Assembly (NCBI GenBank): GCA_016926475.1
Contig: JAFGON010000084.1
Location: forward strand, 1-16,797
Direction of reading: 5' to 3'
Origin: a candidate division WOR-3 bacterium
Lineage (GTDB): Bacteria > SDB-A
Length of the DNA: 16,797 nt
Shown here one piece after another: positions 10,610 through 16,797 of this stretch (positions within the stretch are counted from its first letter, which is position 1; every line of letters begins with the position of its first letter). The translations under genes and the position numbers were made by a program. The notes beneath the pieces are model-generated. The model made no database searches. It saw only the letters and a program-made list of their open reading frames with translations, and was not told the DNA's origin.

Positions 10610-12106
10610 ATGTCAGAAAAAATTGATAATAAATTTAATCTGGTGGACGAGAAATGGATACCCATCGCGAACTATGGTTTGGTTAGTCTAGCAGATGTTT
10701 TTTCGCAATCTCACTTTATTGCCTTAGGTGGCAATCCGATCCAGAAAATTGCTCTTACTAAATTACTGTTAGCGATAGCTCAGGCTGCTTATACCCCGGA
10801 GGATGATGAGGATTGGATACATATAGGCACACAGGGAATGGCTGAGAAGGCATTGTCTTATTTAAAAAAGAAAAAAGATTGCTTCTGGCTATATGGGGTG
10901 AAGCCTTTTTTGCAGATGCCTTCAATCGTGAAGGCTACCAAACAATCATATGGCGCTGTTTCCGCCAGTGTTGCCACAGGCAATACGACTGTGTTGGTGC
11001 AATCGCAGATCGAACAGAATTTGACAGATGCCGAGAAAGCCATACTCATTGTTGAGTTATGCAATTTTGCTTTAGGCGGTAAAAAAACAGACAATTCAAT
11101 TGTCTTGAGTCCAGGCTATACAGAGAAGAGCAATGAAAAAGGGAAGTCGAGTGCTGGAAAACCTGGTCCTGCTCTGGGTTTTATGGGCTTCCTTCACAAC
11201 TTTCTTATTGGCGAATCAATCCTGGAATCACTATGGTTTAACCTTATACCAAAAAATCAGATTATTTCTGCGCCTCATTTGACAAAGGGCATAGGTATAG
11301 CGCCTTGGGAGGGAATGCCACAGGGTGAGGACTGTGAAAAAGCCAAGGAATTGAAAACAACCTACCTTGGTCGACTTGTGCCTCTTTGCAGATTTGTTCT
11401 TTTAGCTAATGATGGTCTACACTATAGTGAAGGCATTTTTTATCCCGGATATGCTCAAGGTGGTTTTGACTTGAGTACCGGCGTTGATTTTTCCACAGCA
11501 AAGGCACGGGTACTCTGGGTTGATACAGAAAAAAGGCCATGGCGGCAGTTGACATCACTTCTGGCGTTTCTCGCGAATGAAAAAAAAGGTTCTTTTGACT
11601 GTTATCAGTTGCGTTTCGGGTTATCACGTGTAAGAAATACGCAATGTAAATTGGGCATCTGGTCCGGCGGATTGTGTGTTAGCAGCAATGCAGGCGAACA
11701 ATATGCTTCAGGGACAGATGACTTCGTAGAATCAGAGTTTTTTCTTGAAACGGCGTGGTTGGGCGAATCGTGGTTTTTACAACTAAAGTCAGAAATGGCC
11801 ATTATCGAATCGCTAGCTAAAAATGTGTATGGTTCCACAATGGGTTTTTACAAACATCAGTTTGCTGAGGGCAAAGATCAAGCCACACAAGCTGCAAATC
11901 TCTTCTGGCAACTTGCAGAACAACATTTTCAAGAACTTATCAATGCCTGTGGGTCAGATACGGCTGAATCATTGCGTCCCAAATATGCACAAATTGCTCT
12001 GAAAGCCTACGACACCTATTGCCCAAAAAACACAGCACGGCAACTCGATGCTTGGGCCGCCAACCGTCCACAATTGGGAAAATATTTTTCAAAAGTAACA
12101 TCTTAA
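10610..12106 (+). CDS. cse1: Cascade large subunit Cse1 (CasA/Cas8e)
   Basis: This 498-residue protein is the large subunit of type I-E Cascade. In the family it recognises the PAM, helps open the duplex and provides the docking site for Cas3. The N-terminus NLVDEKWIPI is the recognisable family start, followed by SLADVF and a helical segment. The region around residues 120-190, including VATGNTTVL, a Gly-Gly pair at 156-157 and KPGPALGF, corresponds to the loops that contact crRNA and PAM in studied members; this mapping is by eye. A helical C-terminal bundle follows from about residue 370. The start ATG has AAGGAG at 10597-10602, seven bases upstream. Length is normal. Cse1 is a marker of subtype I-E, and its presence fixes the subtype. 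Confidence 0.95.
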   Translation: MSEKIDNKFNLVDEKWIPIANYGLVSLADVFSQSHFIALGGNPIQKIALTKLLLAIAQAAYTPEDDEDWIHIGTQGMAEKALSYLKKKKDCFWLYGVKPFLQMPSIVKATKQSYGAVSASVATGNTTVLVQSQIEQNLTDAEKAILIVELCNFALGGKKTDNSIVLSPGYTEKSNEKGKSSAGKPGPALGFMGFLHNFLIGESILESLWFNLIPKNQIISAPHLTKGIGIAPWEGMPQGEDCEKAKELKTTYLGRLVPLCRFVLLANDGLHYSEGIFYPGYAQGGFDLSTGVDFSTAKARVLWVDTEKRPWRQLTSLLAFLANEKKGSFDCYQLRFGLSRVRNTQCKLGIWSGGLCVSSNAGEQYASGTDDFVESEFFLETAWLGESWFLQLKSEMAIIESLAKNVYGSTMGFYKHQFAEGKDQATQAANLFWQLAEQHFQELINACGSDTAESLRPKYAQIALKAYDTYCPKNTARQLDAWAANRPQLGKYFSKVTS

Positions 12107-12136
12107 TAATTCACCAATTCTGAAGAAAGGAGAATG

Positions 12137-12658
12137 ATGTTAATCGAAAATAATTCCAATAAGAACAGTAGAAGCGCAGCATTTGTGGCGTACGTCATTA
12201 AGAGATTGAAAAAGGATAATGCGTTTGGGGCGGCACTAAGACGAGCGGATAATCCGGACACCGAGATACAGGGTTGGGAGTATCTGGTGTCATGGTGTGA
12301 TTTGGATAACACTATTGAACGCACTTGTTTTGCAACAGTAGCAGCAGGACTTGCACGTGCAAAGCAAAGCATAGATACACCGTCCAGCATTGGCTCTGCA
12401 ATTGCAAGAAGCTATAAAGATGGCAACCAGGATGATTCTGCCAAACGTAAACTACGCCACTTGTTGGCCTGTAACACGGGTGTGGAAGCCTGCCATTGGG
12501 TGCGACCTTTACTGCGTCTGGCTGAATCGCGAGGAGTCCGTATTAATTTCGGACTACTGCTCAACGATCTGCTGTACTTTAGTCCCAAGGTCAAAGAGCG
12601 CTGGGCTATGGATTTCTATGGACGAAAGGAGGACAAGGATGATAGCCTCGATGCTTAA
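12137..12658 (+). CDS. cse2: Cascade small subunit Cse2 (CasB/Cas11e)
   Basis: This protein of about 173 residues is the small Cascade subunit, present as a dimer along the belly of the complex in the family, where it stabilises the R-loop. It is predicted to be all-helical and basic, with motifs FVAYVIKRLKKDNAFGAALRRAD near the N-terminus and ARSYKDGNQDDSAKRKLRHLLAC in the middle, as in other Cse2 proteins. Two adjacent ATG codons (12134 and 12137) follow AGGAG at 12128-12132. The second has the better spacing and is chosen, adding no practical difference. It lies 30 bases after cse1 and overlaps cas6e by 20 bases. Identification is from length, composition, these stretches and position. Confidence 0.9.
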   Translation: MLIENNSNKNSRSAAFVAYVIKRLKKDNAFGAALRRADNPDTEIQGWEYLVSWCDLDNTIERTCFATVAAGLARAKQSIDTPSSIGSAIARSYKDGNQDDSAKRKLRHLLACNTGVEACHWVRPLLRLAESRGVRINFGLLLNDLLYFSPKVKERWAMDFYGRKEDKDDSLDA

Positions 12659-13253
12659 GTTAAACCGTTCGGACTGTAAAGCGCTCAATATAACCGATCC
12701 ATACTCCATTCATCGGGTTGTCTATGAGCTGTTTCCCGGCGAAACACGGAACTTCCTTTTTGCAGATAAAGGCGGTGATTTTAACACACGGCAAATTTTA
12801 ATTCTTTCAGAACATAACCCGAAAGCGCCGCAATTTGGTGAGATCGAATCCAAACCGATACCCAACAACTTTTTAGAATATGACCACTATGGATTTGAAG
12901 TGATGCTCAATCCGACCAAACGTGATAAACAAACCGGGAAAACTGTCGCAATTCGCGGGTGCGAAAATCTTATTCGTTGGTTTTTAAATAAGGCTCTTAT
13001 TCTGGGCTTTGAAATTATGGCGAATAGCCTTGAAATTCGTAATTCCGGAGTCCAAATTTTTGACCTTGGTAACGATAAAATTGTCACTCATAATAGAGTA
13101 ACTTTTGTTGGAAAACTGAAGGTGACGGACCGCATCAAGTTTCAGAACAGTTTTGTTAAAGGAATCGGTCGAGCCAAGGGATTCGGCTTTGGCCTTTTTC
13201 AAATCATTCCCTTGGATACAAATTTACCTATATATTCTCAGCAAGGAGATTAA
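12639..13253 (+). CDS. cas6e: crRNA endoribonuclease Cas6e (Cse3/CasE)
   Basis: This 204-residue protein cuts the pre-crRNA at the base of each repeat hairpin and stays bound to the 3' hairpin. The N-terminal ferredoxin-like fold contains DPYSIHRVVYELFPG. Its His25 sits where the catalytic histidine of E. coli CasE (His20) lies, by hand alignment. Near the C-terminus GIGRAKGFGFGLF (residues 175-187) is the glycine-rich loop of the Cas6 superfamily. The ATG at 12639 has an excellent ribosome site, AAAGGAGG at 12625-12632, six bases away. The frame stays open farther upstream inside cse2, but that is coincidental. A Met at 12651 is a weaker alternative. It precedes cas7, whereas E. coli has it after cas5. 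Confidence 0.93.
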   Translation: MIASMLKLNRSDCKALNITDPYSIHRVVYELFPGETRNFLFADKGGDFNTRQILILSEHNPKAPQFGEIESKPIPNNFLEYDHYGFEVMLNPTKRDKQTGKTVAIRGCENLIRWFLNKALILGFEIMANSLEIRNSGVQIFDLGNDKIVTHNRVTFVGKLKVTDRIKFQNSFVKGIGRAKGFGFGLFQIIPLDTNLPIYSQQGD

Positions 13254-13254
13254 A

Positions 13255-14400
13255 ATGAACCAGCAAAATAATCCATTCTGTTGTCAACGTATAGAATTTC
13301 ACATTCTTCAATCTTTTCCCATTACTTGTCTCAATCGTGATGATGTTGGAGCACCCAAAACAGCTGTAGTTGGTGGTACTCAACGCGCGCGTGTAAGCAG
13401 TCAATGCTGGAAAAGACAAGTTCGGTTGGCTCTTCATGAAATGGGACTACCTCAAGGAACCAGAACAAAGCTCATTGCCAATCTGATTGCTGCTGGATGT
13501 AAAGAGCAAAGAGCCACCGAAGAACAAGCCGAAAAATGTGGTCAAAAAATTGAGCGTATATTTATAAAAAAACCAGAAACTAAAGGCAAAAATAAAAAAG
13601 CCGTAGCTGAAGAAGAAACTGAACCTGAAGCCTCTTTGGAACAAACAGATACCCTTCTTTTTCTAAGTCCAACAGAGGTCAGGAAGATAGTCAACGCTTT
13701 CAAAGATAAAGGATTTGATCCTGATAAGATAATCACCCAAAAGGATGCTAAAAAGCAGGCTAAAGAATTAGCAGACTTAATTGGTAAAACAAAACTTGAT
13801 TATGAAACAGACGGGATTGATATTGCTCTCTTCGGCAGGATGGTCGCACAAGCTGCAACCATGAATGTAGAAGCTGCTTCTTCTTTTGCACACGCCATTT
13901 CAACCCACCGCGTCAGTAATGAAGTGGAATTTTTTACGGCTCTTGACGATAACAAAGAAGAACAGGGCTCCGCGCACATGGGTAGCCTTGAATTTAACTC
14001 GGCAACTTATTATCGCTATGTCAGCCTGGACTTGGGACAGCTATGGACAAATCTTGCAGGCAGCAATATGATCAAAGCTGTCGAGGCTTTTACCAAAGCA
14101 CTTTTTATAGCAATTCCCGCAGCAAGGCAGACTACCATGTCCGGAGCCTCACCCTGGGATTTTGCTCGCATTATTGTTCGCACAGGACAACGCTTACAAG
14201 TGCCGTTTGAAAAAGCTGTTCGAACTGAAAACGGCAGTATACTTGAGCCCAGCATAGCTGCACTTACGACATATTTGGATAAACAAAAACAGTTATGGGG
14301 TTCAATGTTCGGTGAACTGGGTATGATTGAATACGGTGGAGATAATGGCATTGACGATGTTGTATTTTATCTTAAAAAAATTATTGCCAAGGCGTCATGA
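13255..14400 (+). CDS. cas7: Cascade backbone subunit Cas7e (Cse4/CasC)
   Basis: This 381-residue protein is the six-copy backbone of Cascade that coats the crRNA spacer. It shows the hallmark N-terminal stretch FPITCLNRDDVGAPKTA, then GGTQRARVSSQCWKR. The later block GIDIALFGRMVA, HAISTHRV and GSAHMGSLEFNSATYYRY closely follows E. coli CasC. Between them, about residues 104-132 form a charged low-complexity stretch, first Lys-rich and then Glu-rich, probably an exposed loop. The ATG at 13255 has AAGGAG at 13244-13249 and lies one base after the cas6e stop. The frame is open farther upstream within cas6e, without meaning. It overlaps cas5 by ATGA. Confidence 0.96.
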   Translation: MNQQNNPFCCQRIEFHILQSFPITCLNRDDVGAPKTAVVGGTQRARVSSQCWKRQVRLALHEMGLPQGTRTKLIANLIAAGCKEQRATEEQAEKCGQKIERIFIKKPETKGKNKKAVAEEETEPEASLEQTDTLLFLSPTEVRKIVNAFKDKGFDPDKIITQKDAKKQAKELADLIGKTKLDYETDGIDIALFGRMVAQAATMNVEAASSFAHAISTHRVSNEVEFFTALDDNKEEQGSAHMGSLEFNSATYYRYVSLDLGQLWTNLAGSNMIKAVEAFTKALFIAIPAARQTTMSGASPWDFARIIVRTGQRLQVPFEKAVRTENGSILEPSIAALTTYLDKQKQLWGSMFGELGMIEYGGDNGIDDVVFYLKKIIAKAS

Positions 14401-15152
14401 TGGGTAAAAAATATATACTTTTATGGATTGAAGCTCCATTACAGGCATGGGGAGCAGATTCAAAGTTTGGGCGTAGAGACACACTGCCATTCCCAACAAA
14501 GTCGGGTGTTTTAGGTTTGGTGCTTTGTGCAATGGGTGCATCTGGTCCGCAAAATGATTTACTTGCTAAATTATGTTCTAGAGAACTCCAAATTATTTCT
14601 TATGTTCGTTCAAAACCCGGTAAAAATGGCCAAGCCCGTGTTAAAGTAGATAAAGAACCATTGTTGCGTGATTTTCATATGGTTGGAAGCGGCTACGATG
14701 ATAAAGACATTTGGCAGACTTTATTAATACCGATGAAATGGGATGCCATCAAAAAGAAGGCTAACAAATCTAAAAACGCCGATGGGACAAGAGGCGGGGT
14801 AAAGATGACCTATCGTTACTATCTACAGGATGCATGCTTTGCGGTATTACTGGAATTGCCAGCAGACATGAACGATTCCATTAGTGACGCTCTTCAAAAT
14901 CCCGTTTATGATCTCTATTTTGGTCGTAAAAATTGCGTGCCTGCCGAGAAAATCTTTCAGGGATCTTTTGAAAGCATAGCAGAGGCATGGCAAAAAGCGG
15001 GGATATTGGCGCAGAATAAACAATTATTGGAAGACTTTCGCGTCCTAGATGGTGAGTATGATGGAGATATAATGACACTCAATGATGTACCCGTTCAGTT
15101 TGGCGAAATAAAAAAATACCGTGATCGTCGCGTTACAGTAGTATCATCATGA
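14397..15152 (+). CDS. cas5: Cascade subunit Cas5e (CasD)
   Basis: This 251-residue protein caps the 5' handle of the crRNA in Cascade. The N-terminus LWIEAPLQAWGADSKFGRRDTLPFPTKSGVLGLV is the classic Cas5 family start, including the PTKSGVLGL segment. The middle part has a Lys-rich loop (KKKANKSKNADG), which makes it somewhat longer than E. coli CasD. The later TYRYYLQDACFAVLLELP and YDLYFGRKNCVPAEKIFQG blocks are typical. The start ATG at 14397 overlaps the cas7 stop; an ATG at 14400 follows directly and either could be used. The gene ends with an ATGA overlap into cas1, so it is translationally coupled on both sides. Confidence 0.95.
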   Translation: MMGKKYILLWIEAPLQAWGADSKFGRRDTLPFPTKSGVLGLVLCAMGASGPQNDLLAKLCSRELQIISYVRSKPGKNGQARVKVDKEPLLRDFHMVGSGYDDKDIWQTLLIPMKWDAIKKKANKSKNADGTRGGVKMTYRYYLQDACFAVLLELPADMNDSISDALQNPVYDLYFGRKNCVPAEKIFQGSFESIAEAWQKAGILAQNKQLLEDFRVLDGEYDGDIMTLNDVPVQFGEIKKYRDRRVTVVSS

Positions 15153-16018
15153 GTCGTCTATTGGTAAAAGTAACGAGAGATACTCTGCCGCAAGTTAAAG
15201 ACAGATACCCGTTTCTGTATTTGGAAAGGGGACGTCTTGAGGTAGATGATAGTAGCGTAAAGTGGATTGACTGCGACAATAACGTGGTCCGCCTTCCTAT
15301 TGCAACGATTGGCACTCTGCTTCTAGGGCCCGGAACAACATTGACCCATGAATCTGTTAAAGTGTTGGCTGCTGCAAATTGCGGGGTTTGTTGGGTGGGG
15401 GAGGATAGTTTGATTTTTTATGCCGTCGGGCAAACTCCAACAGCAGATTCACGAAATTTTCGACGGCAGATGGAATTATCCTGCGATAAAGTAAAAGCGG
15501 TTGAAGTTGCTAGACGTATGTTTTTAAAGCGTTTCCCTGTCGTGGAGCTTGAAGGTAAAACACTAAAAGAAATGATGGGCATGGAAGGTTATCGTGTACG
15601 ACAGCTTTATGAGAATTTGGCGAAAAAATATGGGGTTGGCTGGTGGGGTAGATCATTCCAACCTGGAAACTTTGCGATGTCGGATATGACAAATAAAATT
15701 CTTACTTCAGCAAACGCGTTTCTTTATGGAATACTCATTTCAAGTATCTATGCCTTGGGCTATTCACCCCATATCGGTTTTATTCATTCGGGGAGTCCCT
15801 TGCCATTTGTTTATGACATGGCAGATTTATATAAAGAACAGCTCTGCATAGACCTTGCATTTTCTGCAACGCTTGAGATGGCAGGAAGCTATGACAGAGC
15901 AATTATTGAAGGTGTATTTCGCAAACGGGTTATTGATATGGATTTATTGGCAAAGATTCCTGATGATATCGAATATGTCTTAAATGGAGGTAAACGTGCT
16001 AGTCGTACTGTCGAATGA
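15149..16018 (+). CDS. cas1: CRISPR integrase Cas1 (type I-E)
   Basis: This 289-residue protein is the integrase that, with Cas2, joins new spacers to the leader end of the array. The N-terminal beta domain is followed by a helical catalytic domain. E146 (in GMEGYR), H213 (in GFIHSG) and D226 (in YDMADLY) match the metal ligands of E. coli Cas1 (E141, H208, D221) with the same spacings of 67 and 13 residues; D223 is also kept. Length is normal. The start overlaps the cas5 stop as ATGA. By hand count 14 of its 20 arginines use CGN codons, the opposite of the ATPase genes. It overlaps cas2 by 23 bases. It should be active. Confidence 0.97.
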   Translation: MSRLLVKVTRDTLPQVKDRYPFLYLERGRLEVDDSSVKWIDCDNNVVRLPIATIGTLLLGPGTTLTHESVKVLAAANCGVCWVGEDSLIFYAVGQTPTADSRNFRRQMELSCDKVKAVEVARRMFLKRFPVVELEGKTLKEMMGMEGYRVRQLYENLAKKYGVGWWGRSFQPGNFAMSDMTNKILTSANAFLYGILISSIYALGYSPHIGFIHSGSPLPFVYDMADLYKEQLCIDLAFSATLEMAGSYDRAIIEGVFRKRVIDMDLLAKIPDDIEYVLNGGKRASRTVE

Positions 16019-16277
16019 TTTACCACTTGCAGTAAGAGGAAGGATGAAACTATGGTTTATAGAACCTCGACCAAATGTTTTCATTTCAGGCGTGAAAGAT
16101 TCTGTTGCCGATGATGTCGTGAAATATTTATATAAACATTGTTCGGTTGATTCGGGTAATATCATATTTCAAAGAATCAAGCAACCACCAGGTTACAAGG
16201 TTAGAGGTATTGGAACCCCTCGACGAGAGTTGATTTCAATTTCAGGATTTCAACTGATTCAGGAAAAACAAAAGTAA
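15996..16277 (+). CDS. cas2: CRISPR adaptation protein Cas2 (type I-E)
   Basis: This 93-residue protein bridges two Cas1 dimers in spacer integration. The sequence MLVVLSNDLPLAVRGRMKLW matches the start of Cas2e proteins, with N7-D8 at the place of E. coli E9-N10. The start is taken as GTG at 15996, because GGAGG at 15986-15990 lies five bases before it and the family begins right there. An ATG at 15984 would overlap that ribosome site and add four residues. The C-terminal tail GTPRRELISISGFQLI fits the I-E form. The first 23 bases overlap the end of cas1. It is the last cas gene before the array, so cas1, cas2 and array keep the usual I-E order. Confidence 0.94.
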   Translation: MLVVLSNDLPLAVRGRMKLWFIEPRPNVFISGVKDSVADDVVKYLYKHCSVDSGNIIFQRIKQPPGYKVRGIGTPRRELISISGFQLIQEKQK

Positions 16278-16341
16278 ATCATAATTTTTATGAAAGTAAA
16301 ACATATTGTTTTAAATTTGAAAATTGCAACAATATTTTGGT
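16278..16341 (+). promoter_or_regulatory. CRISPR leader (short, AT-rich)
   Basis: Sixty-four bases between the cas2 stop codon and the first repeat are strongly A/T-rich, as expected for a leader where transcription and spacer integration begin. An inverted repeat ATTG-CAA-CAAT at 16323-16333 lies eight bases before the first repeat. TATTTT at 16333-16338 resembles a -10 box but has no good partner. The partial match to an IHF-like site at 16277-16289 is too poor to call. The leader role follows from position and repeat orientation. Confidence 0.65.
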
Positions 16342-16796
16342 GTCTTCCCCACGTGCGTGGGGGTGTTTCTCCATCGTCACGACTGTATATCGGCACGTGT
16401 AGGTCTTCCCCACGTGCGTGGGGGTGTTTCCAACTGCTCGTGTGGTGGGCGAATGCAAGTATGGTCTTCCCCACGTGCGTGGGGGTGTTTCTATCTTCCG
16501 GCAGATGTTCCGGGAGGAAAATGAGTCTTCCCCACGTGCGTGGGGGTGTTTCCATTCGTCATGCGGATAAGCTCCTCTTCGCTCTGTCTTCCCCACGTGC
16601 GTGGGGGTGTTTCCAAGTCAATAAACTTGAATGACGAAGCCCTTGAGTCTTCCCCACGTGCGTGGGGGTGTTTCTCCAGCGGGTCATCGTCACAAATCCA
16701 AGTTTAAGTCTTCCCCACGTGCGTGGGGGTGTTTCTTATTGCAAATCAAAGACAAGCTTCGTGCTTATGTCTTCCCCACGTGCGTGGGGGTGTTTC
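16342..16796 (+). CRISPR. Type I-E CRISPR array, leader-proximal part, 8 repeats and 7 spacers, runs off the window
   Basis: Eight identical 28-base repeats start at 16342, 16403, 16464, 16525, 16586, 16647, 16708 and 16769, exactly 61 bases apart, leaving seven 33-base spacers. Each repeat begins GTCTTCCCC, has the hairpin CCCCAC-GTGC-GTGGGG and ends GGTGTTTC. It aligns with the 29-base E. coli repeat if the next base is counted, and Cas6e would cut after the hairpin, leaving a GUGUUUC-plus-one 5' handle. Orientation, with the leader next to cas2, agrees with that reading. None of the repeats is degenerate, so the leader-distal end is not reached and the array probably continues. No spacer origin can be told from sequence alone. 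Open frames on both strands across the repeats are artefacts. Confidence 0.97.
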
Positions 16797-16797
16797 T

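Noticed and set aside
12390-12638. Upstream extension of the cas6e frame inside cse2
   Set aside because: The conserved Cas6e N-terminus and the AAAGGAGG site place the start at 12639; the extension is a shadow of cse2.
13153-13254. Upstream extension of the cas7 frame inside cas6e
   Set aside because: The ribosome site and family N-terminus fit the ATG at 13255.
16277-16289. IHF-like site in the leader
   Set aside because: Only about seven of nine defined bases match, in AT-rich sequence, and the host may lack IHF.
16259-16634. Several open frames on both strands across the array, encoding repeated TWGR- or HVRGGV-like peptides
   Set aside because: The repetitive peptides come from the CRISPR repeats read as codons; they have no ribosome sites and are a known mis-annotation type.
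8006-16797. A previously undescribed defence system
   Set aside because: Every gene matches a known type I-E component with intact key residues, so the locus is a standard system with minor variations.

Overview
This window joins two well-known bacterial modules, both on the + strand: a V/A-type (rotary) ATPase operon at 1-7623, and a complete type I-E CRISPR-Cas operon with the start of its array at 7997-16797. The organism cannot be named from the sequence. It is a bacterium that uses a V-type ATPase. The ATPase genes favour AGA/AGG arginine codons and frequent TTG starts, and the shared subunit order I-K-E-C-F-A-B-D is common in anaerobic bacteria. An uncultured or metagenomic source is plausible but unproven.

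Region 1 (1-7623) encodes subunit I (5' end cut by the window), proteolipid K, peripheral-stalk E, connector C, central-stalk F, catalytic A, regulatory B and central-stalk D. The genes lie within a few bases of each other or overlap, so they look like one transcription unit. The K subunit has the two-hairpin form and carries residues at the spacing of the Na+ ligands known from Enterococcus hirae NtpK, so Na+ coupling is likely. No small G/H peripheral-stalk subunit is visible; it may lie upstream.

Region 2 (7624-7996) is an AT-rich spacer with no convincing gene. It holds weak terminator-like and promoter-like signals and a small inverted repeat over a TATAAT box.

Region 3 (about 8006-16277) is cas3-cse1-cse2-cas6e-cas7e-cas5e-cas1e-cas2e. 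Here cas6e sits before cas7e, unlike the Escherichia coli order. The catalytic residues I can place for Cas3, Cas6e and Cas1 are present, so the system looks intact. Cse1, Cse2, Cas7, Cas5 and Cas6e would form Cascade, which processes crRNA and binds DNA. Cas3 would nick and degrade the target, and Cas1-Cas2 would insert new spacers.

Region 4 (16278-16797) is a short AT-rich leader and a CRISPR array with eight identical 28-base repeats and seven 33-base spacers, exactly 61 bases per unit. It runs off the window. The base after every repeat is a pyrimidine, which may be the array's record of the PAM. Codon choice changes sharply between the ATPase and cas genes, pointing to horizontal acquisition of the CRISPR locus. 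I do not see a previously undescribed system here; the points of interest are variations on known ones.
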